A stretch of 64,000 nt of DNA, taken from contig CADCXA010000036.1 in the NCBI GenBank assembly GCA_902806565.1, positions 186,001-250,000 of the forward strand, read 5' to 3'. Within the stretch, counting starts at the first letter, position 1. Every line of letters starts with the position of its first letter. Below are positions 42,229 to 55,681 of the stretch, piece after piece. The position numbers and the translations under genes are program-made. A model generated the notes under the pieces. That model saw only the letters and a list, made by a program, of their open reading frames with translations. It did not search any database and had not been told where the DNA came from. This DNA is from Hypoxylon rubiginosum (taxonomy: Eukaryota; Ascomycota; Sordariomycetes; Xylariales; Hypoxylaceae).

Positions 42229-45200
42229 GGCTTCATCGCAAGAAGTAAGAGGCAAGAGGCAAAACGTGGACCGGAGTTGCTGATACATTAGGTATATATC
42301 TCGGGATCTGTTTATCAATAGCGCAGGCGGTCTTGCTAATGATGGTTTCGATGGACTGAGGCTTTTGCGATCCAAGATGCCTTTGGGTATGAGGTACGTA
42401 GAGGTATATGTAGCCCCCGAGCATGTGAAGTCCAAGGTGTCCCCCAATTATTCAATTATTGTCTGCCGACTGCGAGATGTCACCACCTCCTCACCGTTCA
42501 AATGTTCTCACTTGAGGGGTGAGGGGCTGTTAGCTACTATGGTAAGGCTAAGGGCGGGGCAGATAATTGACTTCTTTGATGAGGGGCTGGCGCTCACTTG
42601 GTGAACACCCTGACACCTGTGGGCAGGCGATCTACAGCTCATTACGTGAGCTAAGTTTCTTTTTCTTCTATTTTAATAGCATTGTTTTTGCCCCTCGCGA
42701 ACCTTGATCTGCATTTTTTACTCGGTATATATCTGATATCCTGCGATATTTCTAACACTAAAACGGGAATTCCCGGCATGTTATATCCATCGAATAATCA
42801 AGTTGTAGGATGAGAACTCGGAAAAATTCCAAAGTATTTCTCTCCTTTTATGTTGGCCCGGCACCCAAACCTTTACGATCACTTACTCTGTATGAAATCG
42901 GATGTCCGTCCCACAGCCCCACGGCGCTGGTACAAGACATAAGTTCCCCGACGATGCGCTGGATACTCTTGACATCACGGGACTAATAATACACATATAG
43001 TTAGGACCCGGACTCCTCAGGTCCTACCTAAGTGGAGGGCCCTTCTAGCTCTTAAACCTTTTAATACCCTCTTGATGGGCTGATGGATTTCTGTCTCTGA
43101 GCGAAAGCTGAAATACCCGCCCCGTCTTCGACCGCGTGGCAAGACATTAGAGGTCTATTCATCAAATTGACCTTCAACTACCTAATATGAATGTAAGGAG
43201 TGGCCTCGTCGTTTGAACAAATGTCGAATCCACGAATGAATATGCATGGCCCTTCGACACCGCCTATTCTATGAGACCTTAAGAGCATGAATGCTACCTA
43301 CCACTAGGGCACCCCGTGCCTTCGAACCCTCGAGTCTTGAGAAACAAGTAAAACGTCAGCGCAAGGGAGATACCATACGAACGACAAGTCATAAATCATC
43401 GAGTCGGTGTCCTTATAATATCTTTCAAATATTGGACAGTCTGCATAAAACACAGACGAGACGGGGCTGACGGATAACACGCTAGGAACTATGAGTGGAT
43501 ATATATGTAGGTAACATGTCCACTTCGCTAGTTGAGTAGAGTTGCGAGGTGTCCTAGTCGTCTAATAGTCCCGCCGGTTCACCGGTTATATGGTATTGTA
43601 CCTCTCCGTTCGAGTCTGGAGTACAGGAGATCTTCCGTGGCCCTTAAGTAGCTCCCGCTCTTAGTTGTGAGAGTGCTTGACGTCGTCAGCAGACGACACC
43701 AGACAACGATTCGTTCTCTGCCTGCCAAACACGATGATATGATGGATTAAGGCATAAAGAGTAACGTTGGTCGGATGATATGCATTTAGTCCATGCGTAG
43801 GCCAGCGTGTTAATAGAGCTCGCTGGCCCCCTTAGCCCCTGGGCTCTCGATTCTCGTAGTTGATGCAAGAATTGAAACCTTGGAAGACGAGGTTCTGGGG
43901 TTCGCGGGACTCTTCCGGATGAAGCTCCACGTGTGCTAACCTAGATCGTCAAGCCGAAGTAGGTCTAGCGGAGGTAATATCCGCCTACGGGGTTGTCAAT
44001 AAGAAGCACCAACGTCTTTCTAAGGTCCACTTGACGCGACTCTAGGCAGCAGATTCCATCGTAATGATGCTTTTCTGGGCAAGTCAGCAAGCGTATTCAG
44101 GAGAAACCGCGTTTAGTGAATATGAGACAGAAACGATCCGCCCTGCTTTGGATGGCCACCAAGCAGGGTTGTGGGAAAATCTCGTGAGATTGGCGTCCCA
44201 ATGACCTGGGAAGACCATTGGCATTGACGCGCATTTTGGCGCACAAAGCCGAGAAGACGGCAGTCTCGTCCAATCCATAGAACCTATCCCCTGAAGATCA
44301 TTATTCTCAAGATACACAGTAACCTTGTAGTATTGTACTGCACTCATTACCTTGCCCTGTACCACACGCTGACAGAACCGATTGGATCATGCCGCATTTC
44401 TAAACTTCACTTTGTGCGATCAGTAGTACATGTTATTGTTATTTGGTCTCGACGTTGCGTAACCGAGCAGTTGACTAGAAACGGCCCGCCTGGCACCGCA
44501 ACCGAGGCCATCGTTGCTTAGATGTCGCGGGCACGGGACAATCCACGTGGCGAGCCCGTCGTTTGTGTCTTTGACGAGTTTCATTCGGCCGCAAATGGGC
44601 CGGACGCGATGATCGAGCGAACAAAGGAATCTATTCGAACAAACCAAGTCGCAAGGGGCGCCTGTCTTCCCATGACGGGACTCATTTTCTAAGCTGGACG
44701 GCTGTACTGTCTACGCTGGTCGTCAGAGGCCAAGAAAGTGGTGGCTGCCAAGTTTAACGATAACTTGAGCTTCTCGAGCCATATTCTCCATGAGGCTATT
44801 TCTAATTGTGTTTCGAGTCTTGCACGAATGAGTTTAGCCTGGACATCTTTGGGTTTACAAGGCCAGTCGCAGTCAATATTTATCGCGCTATATTTGAATG
44901 CGGCTCGTCTCGATATATCACTCGCATCGATTGCGCGCGTTGGAAGGGTAGTCCCGCAGCTCCCGTCGTCTCAGCCCGAGCCATTCCCGTGTTACACGGC
45001 TTTGCATTTTGTATCTACACGGTCGAAATGCGAGTGGCCGATGTATACAAGTACGTACGAGTACAACCGATGCAGTGCGCTGTTGAACCGCATAGGATAT
45101 CGCCCCCCCCCTCCCTCCCTCTCTCCCCTCCATCAGGGCGTAGGATCGCGAGGTAATCCCACGTGGGACTGCGGGAAGCCAATTGGGGGCAGAAAAAAGG

Positions 45201-46056
45201 CTGGGTTTATCATCAGAACTCGCATTCCCGATCTTGTCCGGCTGTCGATGGTCGCAGGATCGAGCAGATGACGGACTTAAACTATTTCTGTCGACATATC
45301 AGAGAGACGGAAAAAGTTGGAGGATTCTTGGGATGTCCGACAATTCCTACCATACCTACCACCTACCTACTCAGCTTGCCCAGTCAATGGTGTGGGGGGT
45401 TGCTTGACACAGCATCACTCAGGAGACACTGGACTTACGAACCTACCTAAGTAGTGACTCGTCAAGTTCATATTGTGTTTGGGTATTCAACTCACCGTGT
45501 CACTAATGTAGAGCTACGCTACTATCTAGGATGGCTCATTAGGCATTGGATATAAGATACTGTGGCGCGTTCGGACTTTTCCGTGGAGGTAAGTAGCCTA
45601 CCAAGGCATATTAATATCTAGCAAGGCTGAAATGACATGATGGAGACAATGCCTGGAGAGTTAAATAGTGATATGTCTGCTATATATAAAGGCCCCACGG
45701 AGAAAGGAGACTTATTGTTGTAATAATGCAACGTTGATGATATTTACAGCGTCAGTTCGTTCGTCTTCTCTTCTCGAGGCTCCCACCCCTTCTCCCCACG
45801 TAGGATGAAAAGGTTGCTGGATTACTGTATTTTCAACTCCTTACATAGTAGTATCACAAATTTGCACCACGCACCATACTGATCGGTTTAATGTATTATC
45901 TTTGCCGATATCGTGCTGGCCGGTAGGATTAGCCCTGGTCCTGTCTGGACTCTGGGCGCACCAGGGGCAAGAAGGAGCTACATGGGGGCCATGCTGTCTG
46001 GGACTCCAGAAGGTCGGGTTCACCACGAGCACCGGTGGTGTTGGGATGTAATTTAA

Positions 46057-46066
46057 TACCTAGGTA
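46057..46066. repeat. TACCTAGGTA palindrome, site 2
   Basis: Perfect 10-bp palindrome in the gene-poor region, flanked by AAT on both sides. Confidence 0.8.
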
Positions 46067-47366
46067 ATCTAACGGACGGATTGATCGAACGATGTTTTAT
46101 TATTATCTCTAGGCCGTATGGGATAGCGTGATGCAGAGATATGTCCAACGGTTCGTGACATTGAAACATTCATTTGAAGACGGAAAACTACGTCTTCAGC
46201 CTGCAGCAGGGCGTGATAACTCGGTTGCTCGTTGGAGGACGTCTGTGGGCAAAAAGCTTCTTGGCCTTCCATGCGTCTTCGAAATACCCCGACAGCTTCT
46301 CTCAAGCATCTAGGGTACCTGGATCTTCTTCGGCGGACAAAGGAAGCTCCATAGACCGTTGCAAGCGAACATAACTCCACGTGTATCTGACACGAGAAGA
46401 GGAACGTGTATCGATACCGTCTCCATATTGTACACTACATCACCAATATTCATTACTTCACCGAGCCTCATCATTGCTTGCCTGCCGCGAATACTGCACT
46501 GTGTACAGCACCGTCGGGTCGCCAAGCGGCACGAGCACGAGGTCACTGCAGCTTGCATGCATATATCCTTCTACGTCCATAGACAAGACATGTACCGATG
46601 CCCCTCCTTTATAAGCTTATCAAGAGTGATGGGATGGCTGGATGGGAATCTGGCTTCAAGGTCGAGTTCTAACGGTATCACCTATCATTTTGGCAACTTC
46701 TTTCTGAGATAGCCGACGTGATAATTAGACACTGATCTTGGCTACCAGTTTCCGTGCCGGAAGTTATGCTATCGCGGCTGATAATGGGATTGGTCTTACC
46801 GGGAAACACGGCGAACCGGGCCTGATATCAAACACTACCAAGGGGTATGTATATCGAATATCGAAGGCTGCCGATATTCGAGGGCGACAATCTCTATCCT
46901 CATTCGCAACGTAAAGTAGAGCTATCAACTATCATATCGTATGTCGTTTCTAATCCAGCTTGAAGATCATACCGTACTTTAAAACGTGATACATAGTAGA
47001 TACCTATGGAAAACCCCAGACCATGTATATGTACATGTACAATACTGAATAGTGCAAGTACAATGTCTTAGGTACGGTGAGCTTATGCCTACTACAGTGT
47101 CAATATCACGATAGACTGTCATCTGCCCATTCTATCAGACCCTTGCTTGACTCTCAGTCAATTGCTCTACTATTCAAATTCGGCCATTTTGTCCTTCTGT
47201 CCTTTCGAGCTCCGACAAATTGTCGGCCTCTCTCGAATGAGCGGTCGGTCTAGGTTACAATGCACAAAGGCCCTCTTATCACAGCAATGTTTTACTGCTA
47301 TATCCGTTGATTTCATGATATGTCTTGCCTTGACTTTGCGCAAAAGGGAGTAAACTAGACAGACTT

Positions 47367-47385
47367 GACAGACAGACAGACAGAC
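47367..47385. repeat. CAGA microsatellite
   Basis: Four perfect GACA units plus a partial unit in the gene-poor region, with a further imperfect unit just upstream. Confidence 0.85.
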
Positions 47386-47485
47386 TAGAGTGGGATATCT
47401 AATCGATACGAAATTAATCGATAATCCTCCTTTGTTCGTATGCTCCTTCTCTTCCCAGAAGGTGTTGAAACCGAACACATGCTAG

Positions 47486-47495
47486 TACCTAGGTA
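47486..47495. repeat. TACCTAGGTA palindrome, site 3
   Basis: Perfect 10-bp palindrome in the gene-poor region (context CTAG-TACCTAGGTA-GATT). Confidence 0.8.
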
Positions 47496-48153
47496 GATTT
47501 ACCTCGAATTTTTTGTGTGCATACGGCAAAGCACGCCAGCGGGGTGTCCTAATCATCATCAAGTGCTGTACCACATTTGGAACTACAGTACAATAGTATG
47601 CACTCAAGCTGCAGGACCCGGGCATGATACTCGATACAACCAGCCGGTACTTCTTTCATACAGGATTAGTATTGCTACAGCCTATTTAGTACAGCTTCGA
47701 GACTTTCAAAGTTTTCACAGCTTACATCGCTATAATCACAACTCCAATCATATTATCATGCTTTCACATGTTGATTTGCACAATCGAGGTTAGTAAATAT
47801 ATACATGTAAGTATATAAAAGGGGCTTCAAGTACGAAGCAGTCGGAAAGAATTAAAAATAAAAATAAAAAAGGGGACCTTTTTCGAAAGAGGGGTATCTT
47901 GCTACAATCACTAAGTCACTAAGGAGCCTAAGACCAGCCACTATTGCCAAATAGAGAATAGCCAATACAAGCTGACCTACCATTAATGGTTACCCAAAGC
48001 ATTATGCCACCAGATGCAACATTTGAACGATTGCATTGTACACACGTATGTACATATACGGGACACTACTTGCAGCTTGTACTCATTTGTACATATGTAC
48101 GAATACCTCTTGCCAGACACCAGAAAATTGATACGGTGGGAAACGAGCAAACC

Positions 48154-48247
48154 CCCCGACCCCCGACCCCCGACTCAGATCTCTAACCTACGACCTATCG
48201 ACCTATCAACCTATCACCCTATCGACCCACGACCCACGACCCACGAC
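48154..48247. repeat. C-rich composite minisatellite (7/8-bp units)
   Basis: First block: CCCCGAC three times (48154-48174). Second block: CGACCTAT twice, then CAACCTAT and CACCCTAT (48191-48222), then CGACCCA three times and CGAC (48223-48247). The strand asymmetry is strong and the minus strand carries closely spaced G-runs able to form a G-quadruplex. It lies about 800 bp upstream of the RasGEF start codon. Confidence 0.9.
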
Positions 48248-49025
48248 ACTAACGACGAGGTCTACGGTGCTGTTGTGATCGGCTGGGCCAAAAACCACAC
48301 CCCCTCGCCGATTAACTACACTTCACCACCCTCACGCCTCGCGCAGCTCTGAATCCCATAGGCTGTAACCCAACGTCCATCAGAACCAGACGTTTGTTAC
48401 GCACACTGCCTAGACAGGTCTGTCTCTTTCAGCCCTCAGCCCTCAGCCCAGAGGGACGGGGAAAGAAAAACCAGGAGCTAGCCCTGAGTTGACCGACTAG
48501 CCTTTTTCTCGTCAGCGAATTGAACTCCTTACCTCACCTCTTTTACCCGCCCAACGAGAAGGCTCGTCAACCATTCACATCATCTCCAGCCTCAGTCCAC
48601 AACGGCGACAAGACACTTAGCGCTCCTAGGTAGTGAAAGGAGACTACGTCTTAATTACTCCCGTGTCCAAATCCGAGTTTGAGTCCGAGTCTGAGTCTAC
48701 AGGGGAGAGGCTGAATATCCTACCTTCCATTCATTCATTTCGAATTCGTTTCTAAACCCACCATTTTCCGACACGCCGACACGCGATTCTCTTTTCCTCA
48801 TTAATGATTCCGAATCACGACGGCACCGACCACGGCAGCGATACCCACTGACGCGTATAATTGCGTTCTCGCCCTTGTGTCCCCTTTATCGTGAACCCGT
48901 ATTTTGTGCCCTATCGACTTGGCTTCGTATTCCCACCCCTTTTCGCCGTGCGTGCTGGCTCGGACATGATTTAGCATCATTCTTTCGAATTCCCTCTAAC
49001 TACGCTTGGCGCATCCGACATCACG

Positions 49026-52000
49026 ATGCTCATGACACAGAAACCAATCTCGGCAATAGTGACAAATCAAAAAGACAGCGCATACAATTCACGCAATAGA
49101 TCTCGATCGAATACCCTCGACAAGAACCCCGATTCTGCTATCGAGCTTAGAAACCCGGCGTCGTTGGCTCGCTCCAGCGGTGACCGCGATTATCATACCT
49201 ACACCTACACCATGAACGGCATACTAGGTACCGCGCCTCCTGGCACGCTTTATGTACGAGCACTGTACGACTACGAAGCCGATGATCGAACGAGTCTAAG
49301 TTTCCACGAAGGCGATGTGATTCAGGTTATTACTCAGTTAGAAAGTGGTTGGTGGGACGGCGTGATTAATGGGGTTCGTGGCTGGTTTCCAAGTAACTAT
49401 TGTCAGATCATCACGAACCCTGATGAGATCCCCGAGCAGATGCAAAATGGCGATGGTGACACGGGAGATGACGAACTAGAGGATCAGGCGGCATACGACG
49501 ACGATTTCGAAGATGTGAATGAGTCAGACCAGGATGATTTAAGCGGATTGCCGCTTGAAGGCACCAGGACCTCCAGAAAATCTGGTGCTGATTTCTGGAT
49601 ACCACAGGCCACACCGGACGGTAGGTTATTTTACTATAATACCATGACTGGGGAGAGCAGCATGGAACTTCCACTGGAATCGCCAACTTCCTTTAACGAA
49701 AATGGTCCACTAGATCCCATGTCGGTAAAAATGCCCGACAAAAAAACGAGGGTGCCTGCGGAGGTATTTGCAAGAGGCATGATGCAAGATGAAGAGGAGG
49801 ACTCGGAGGCCACCTCCGCTTCGGAACTCGATAACGAATATATGAAGAGCTCTGTGAGCTCCTTGGTATGTTCAGCTATCTAACCCCTAGGCTTCTACCT
49901 ACTCACAGTTCTGCGCAGGCTTCGCGACGTCGCTACGGTGGTAACAGTGTCGGAATCTCTCCGTCTCCGTCTATGGACTCCATCAATGGAGGTTCACAGG
50001 GAATCCGATCGCGAGCCGAAACTTTTATTAACACCAATATTCCATTGTCAGCGGGTCCCGGCCATCCTACACTAGCATCCGCCACGTCCTTCACAGGTGT
50101 TGGGTTTAACCTCCCCCAAGCAGCCACGATACCTCGCTCCTTTTTCGACGACGGTACTATGCAGCCGTTGTCATGGAATCTCCTTATCGCTAACATGAAA
50201 CGCGCGATCGACCGTTATCGAGATGCGATCACGAGCAACAACCGGTCGGAATATGTCGCTCGCGCAGAAGATATATCTGATCACCTGCGGTTGCTTCTAG
50301 CAGCTGGTTCGGGCACCACTGACAATCACTCTGGCCAGCCTTCTATCATATCTACAAACAAGGCGCTTTATCCCCACTTCCGAGATATGATGTCCAAGTT
50401 TTCAAAGCTGGTCATTTCGTCGCATATAGCTGCTGCTGATTGGCCAAATGCCGAGTCTGTGCAGAAATGCATGCAGGAAGCCGATGGTGTGCTTGGAGGC
50501 GTATTCAGCTTCGTTGAGGTCGCAAGACAACAAAGGGGCGAGGAGATTCCGCGTCTCTTCCCCGGCTTTGTCATTGGTAGCACGGCCGGAGGAAGCTGGC
50601 AAAACAACAACCTCGGCCCTCGTGACCCTATTACTTCAAATTTCTTCGAGGACGATGATGGTTCCTCTGAGCCTACTGCGATTCTAGACGGAAAACTTCT
50701 CGAGAGGCTTGACGAGTATAAGAGGATGCTAGTCTCTAGTATTAGAGAGCTGGAAAAGAACCTTGGTACTTCTGAAAAGGTTATATCTCCGTACAGGCAT
50801 GAGCTCATCGGTAACAACGTCTGCATTGCAGGCGGAAAGGTTTTGGAGATGTTCAAACCTTGGATCGCAATGATCGAATCCGTTGATCTTTCGTCACTAG
50901 GGAACACCTTTCAGACACCTCAGCTTGCTGACTTTAGCACGAACAAGCAAAGCCTTTACGACAACATTTCCGACCTCATATTAGGATGCCAGGCTGTAGC
51001 TGGCCCTCTCGGGGATGAATGGTCTGAGGTCCGCGGAGAGTCATTAGAAGGAAGACTCGAATATGTCAGGCAATGCGCGAGAGCCTTGGAACAGAACTCT
51101 TCTCACATTGGCTTTTCTCTCCAGCTTCTATCTGAACAGGTATCCGAGCAGGCACAAAGTAACCTGCACCAGCAGTTTGAGGCTCGTAGGCGAGAAGATA
51201 GCCTATCGAGAGAACCAAGAAGAGAAACAATGCCTACTTTTCCTTCGATACACGCACGCACAGCCTCTAATAATCTGCTCGATGTTAGGCCTCCTCTTGT
51301 AGGAACTGCATCGTATACCGAAGGAGAAACTGCGGGCAATATACACCGAACGGCAGGGGACCTATCGAAAGTTGCCCGGATCCTGGGAGAGGGCTCGATT
51401 TCTCAGGTCCAACAAGTCGAAGAGACCCCTATGTTCTTACGACTTGACCTTGAGACTGACCTATCTTGGGATTTGAAGTCAACACCTCCAACAGTCAAGG
51501 GTGGCTCGCTATTAGCATTGGTCGAGCAGCTTACAAGGCACGACAAGTCAGATTTTAGCTTCAACCAAACCTTCCTTCTAACGTATCGATCTTTCACCTC
51601 GGCACGGGAATTATTCGAGCTTCTAGTCAAGCGGTTCAATATTCAACCGCCGGAGGGGTTGAGCAATGCTGATTATGATGTTTGGAGAGATCGAAAGCAG
51701 AAGCTGATTCGGTTCCGAGTGGTCAACATCATCAAGAACTGGTTTGAGAATTTCTGGATGGAGGAGCCAAACGAAGAGACTAGGCAATTAATTCGGGACG
51801 TCTACGCATTTGCAAGGGACACGGTTAAATCTACAGAAACGCCAGGTGGTAATAATCTCATGACGGTCCTCGACCAGCGACTCAGCGGCAAGGAGATTTC
51901 ATCGAAGCGTATGATTCAGACATTTACTAACAACGTCCCGCCACCAATTATGCCGAAGAACATGAAGAAACTCAAGTTCCTCGATATCGATGTCACGGAA

Positions 52001-52945
52001 TTTGCCCGCCAGTTGACAATCATCGAGTCGAAGCTATATGGCAAGATCAAACCAACAGAGTGCCTCAACAAAACATGGCAGAAGAAGGTTGGCGATAGCG
52101 AGCCCGAACCGGCGCCAAACGTAAAGGCGCTGATCCTTCATTCCAATCAAATGACGAACTGGGTCGCCGAGATGATTCTGGCTCAGATGGATGTGAAGAA
52201 GCGAGTGATCGTCATCAAGCACTTCGTTTCAGTCGCGGATGTGAGTGTCAATACCTGTTCTCCCTTCTCAAGGTTCTTTCTGTACTAACAGCTTTAGAAA
52301 TGCCGGAATCTTAACAACTTCTCTACTCTGACATCAATTATCTCGGCGCTTGGTACCGCCCCTATTGCCCGTCTAAAACGAACCTGGGATCAGGTGCCTG
52401 CTCGGACTCAAGCTGTCTTGGAGACAATGCGACGTCTAATGGCAAGCACCAAGAACTTTGGCGAATATAGGGAGGCTCTTCACGTTGCAAACCCGCCTTG
52501 TATTCCCTTCTTTGGTAAGTTCTTGCTTGCGTACACCGCACTTTTCTTTATTGTTTGTTGGTAGATGACTAACGACTCCGCAGGTGTGTATCTTACCGAT
52601 CTCACTTTCATCGAGGATGGTATTCCCTCCATCATTAAGAAGACGAATTTGATCAATTTCGCCAAACGCGCCAAAACAGCTGAAGTAATACGAGACATTC
52701 AGCAATACCAGAATGCGCCATATTCACTCCAGCCCGTACCAGAATTACAGGACTACATCCTAAGTAATATGCAAGCTGCCGGAGACGTGCACGAGATGTA
52801 CGACAAGAGTCTGACAGTAGAACCGCGCGAACGAGAAGACGAAAAGATTGTTAGGTATGTTATTCGCCAAGTGAAACAAGTAGTTGAGACTTGAGCAGTG
52901 ACTTATCCATGTTACAGAGTTCTGGCCGAGTCTGGCTTCCTATGA
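49026..52945 (+). CDS. cdc25: Cdc25-type Ras guanine nucleotide exchange factor
   Basis: Five exons, join(49026..49865, 49919..52240, 52298..52514, 52584..52854, 52918..52945), 1225 aa. All introns have GTAAGT/GTGAGT/GTATGT-like donors and YAG acceptors, and phases agree. The SH3 domain is at about 75-130 (ALYDYEADDRTSLSFHEGD, GWWDGVINGVRGWFPSNY). A WW-like motif (FWIPQATPDGRLFYYNTMTG...ELP, about 195-225) lacks the second tryptophan. A long helical middle region follows. The RasGEF N-terminal (REM) domain starts near 805 (GGSLLALVEQLTRHD). The catalytic CDC25 domain runs from about 970 to near the end, with KRVIVIKHFVSVAD-KCRNLNNFSTL (helical hairpin region) and PPCIPFFG-VYLTDLTFIEDG. It would activate Ras by GDP/GTP exchange at membranes upstream of adenylate cyclase and MAPK signalling. 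The last coding exon is only 28 nt. Confidence 0.96.
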
Positions 52946-55681
52946 GGTAGCATGCCTCAACGACAAGTTGCGTTATGCCGCTGTCTACTTGGCCTTCTCC
53001 GAGCCAGGTCATATGAAAAGCAATTGTGCTTGCCCGGGTTGCTTTGCTGACGACACCCATGAGCAAAGAGACAGTATCATGCTACAATCACGCTCCCCAT
53101 CACCGCCTAGGAAAGAGTACTGTTATAGTGTAACAAAGCTTCCGGCTCTCGACTGGCCTATCCGGGATTCTCCGAGACTTTGGGATCTGTGGTCGGTTTT
53201 GAAGGTCAGACATGGTTTGGCTGACAGGAGAACCCTACATGAGAGCTAGTGGGTTGCAGTGATGTATACTGCAGCAAGGCACACGCTGTTCTAGTCACCC
53301 AGGAGTCATGGAATGTGCGCGTGGATAGCATTAACGGGCCCAGGACTACGCTCGAGTCTTACCACACAGCCAACTTACGTGGATGAATGAAACAGATCAG
53401 ACAGTTACGAAGAATATTTTGAAGTCGCTGCTCGACGGATAACGACCACCATTCACCGAGATAGCTGCAACGAACTACACGATAACGAAAGATGAATGAA
53501 GGAGAAAAATCAATTGAACCACCCTCGAGATTCGTGCGGACCGAAAGCCTCGATGGAATGTTCCAAGATGGCTCATTATATACACGCACGACTTTCATTA
53601 GTACATACCGTATAGACTTCGTTCGCTGCTCAGACTATTCATCTACCACGCAACTGGTTTCTTTTACTGTCTGGTAGCGTTCTCGGAGAATTTAGGGGGG
53701 TATAGAAGAAACCTTTACAAGGACACTTGCTTGTATAGCACCGGATCGGCATGTCAATCTAGGCGGATGTCCTTTTGTTACGGGCTCATATAGATCGGTC
53801 GGTCCCAAGGCGACACTCATAAATGGGACCTAATTTGCATCGTGAGTGTGCCTCTCTATCGTTGCCGTGATCATGCAGTACGTGGCTTGTGATATATGTA
53901 TTGCTGTCCTTATTCGTTTATGAATAGGGGCAAGACTAGCAGATGGATAGGTTGACCGAGACATTCTTCCAACAGGCAAAGCTAACACAGCCCATACGCC
54001 GGTCTCCGCATACTTAATCTTGCATTTCTATAGCCCCCTTTATCGCAGCATGAGCCTGTCGCCGGTGAAGTTGTAATATACGTACATGTAGGTAGACCTT
54101 TTATCCTAAACTCGACAACCCCCCTGGGACACACCTAGAGATCGAAAGCATGCGCCGCAATCGTCATTTCCCAAGGCTGCCTACCTAAGTTAGGCCGGAG
54201 GCGCGCGTTAGGATTGGATTTTTGATGTACAACATATTAGCGATTCGGCCCGCCACCGCGGAAGGATTCACGTTTATGTATTATGAGCTGCATAAGAGGA
54301 AGAAGGGGGGAGGGGGGGAAGCCACGGAGGTTTTTAACCCACCCGCCCGCATTACAAAAGTAAAGTCGACAATGTCTCCCCAGGTACCTGTTCGCGTGTT
54401 GTACATGGCATTTCCTTAGGTACATACGTCGTCGTCTTTGCAAGTGTAAGTTGTCTTGGGGGGATGCCTGCCCCAGGTATGTATGTATATAATGTCTGTG
54501 TATCCTTCGCTTAGCGGCGTGTTTCACGAGCAAAAGGAACCGGTGGTTGTTTCTTTTGTGCGCGCATCTGGTCTTATTATGCGACGGTAGGGGAGGGGCG
54601 TACGTAGAGAGGTGAGAGGGGGAGGGCCGAGGCAGAGAGGTCATGATGATGATCATGTCATATCTGATCACCTTCCCCCTCCTTCTCCCCTCGCTGCCCC
54701 AGATCTCATTTATCCTACACCGATGGTGATGAGCCGCCGTGTTTCAATACCTCCTTATCAGATACGCCTAGCTGTCTGCCTCGGTATCTTCTGTGATATT
54801 TCTCTCCAATGCCTAGCCTCTTCTCGTCTCTCTTGCCAAGTGAGGATTGATGTAAATTCACCATGTCCTCGTGCTCCCCGAGTCTTTGCTTGCCCCGCGT
54901 GTCCCCTTCGGAACCAGCTCCAGCATCCCAGCTCCTTCAGATGCGACCCCAACTTATCATCCATCCCCGCCAAATTTCAGCTATTGCGCGTACCTCCTCC
55001 CCCAGTAGCGTTGCGAGAACCACGTTTGACGGACCCATGGCACCAGACGGCGTGTTTAAGTAAATACTTGCATTTCTTTCCCCAAGTTCGGTCCTCGATA
55101 GGTTAGGAGGTATGGACCTAACCTAACGTTCGTCTGTCTACCCTGGTATGCAGGATCACCGCATGGGGTGCACCAAAAAAAAACGCAAGCGACGACGCCA
55201 GACCCGGCCCGTCCGTACGGTACGACGGTCGCACTCTCCCTAGGTACCACCGCGTCACCTTGTCTAGGTACATACATGTGTTGCGTATGCACCTATGTCT
55301 GTATGCACGTACCTATTGCATGTATGTATGTCTCAGCGGGCTTGTGGTACCCCAGAAGCAGAGTGCGACAGCATGGAGAGTAGCACGCGAGCACGTAATT
55401 GGTTGAGGTACGCGGGCTTACTTCTATGTCTGGTATAAGTGTGTCGAGGAGGAACAGAGACATACATATTGCTAGGTAGGTATATATATATCGTCCTTAC
55501 GGCCGCAACAACTTTACCTGCGGGCTTTTCCCCTGAGCTGATAGCAAAAAAAGAATGTAAGTATAGCGTAGTCCGAGTTACAGAGACGGGATGAGATATT
55601 TTACATGGAAGGAATGTCAACAGGGGCCGTCTCCTGGTAGCAGAGTCGAACAAGTAACTATATACCTTTACGCCATTTCAC

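Larger units (their letters stand above)
41161..49025. other. Gene-poor region of about 7.9 kb
   Basis: No reading frame above 180 codons, no recognisable protein piece and no splice-consistent model on either strand. It holds simple repeats (CATA at about 41180, ATGT at about 42203-42228, CAGA at about 47367-47385), two TACCTAGGTA palindromes (46057, 47486), a TATATATAAA box at 45681 and a C-rich minisatellite at 48154-48247. The right end, from about 48500, is the RasGEF promoter and leader, with C/T-rich sequence. Base composition is mixed rather than the extreme AT of heavily mutated (RIP) transposon relics. Confidence 0.55.

Noticed and set aside
43315..43345. B-box-like GGGTTCGAAGG (minus strand) in the gene-poor region
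   Set aside because: No pairing T-stem or acceptor stem could be drawn.
44738..45271. 177-codon plus-strand open frame in the gene-poor region
   Set aside because: Begins at GTG rather than ATG, mixed composition without domain, and ends in a poly-C/CT tract. Most likely chance.
41161..49025. RIP-mutated transposon or heterochromatic block
   Set aside because: Base composition is not extremely AT-rich, no transposase or reverse transcriptase fragment was recognised, and no terminal repeats were found.
54612..55106. Plus-strand open frame of about 165 codons downstream of the RasGEF
   Set aside because: Low-complexity Pro/Ser/Arg composition, no good ATG context, no conserved motif.
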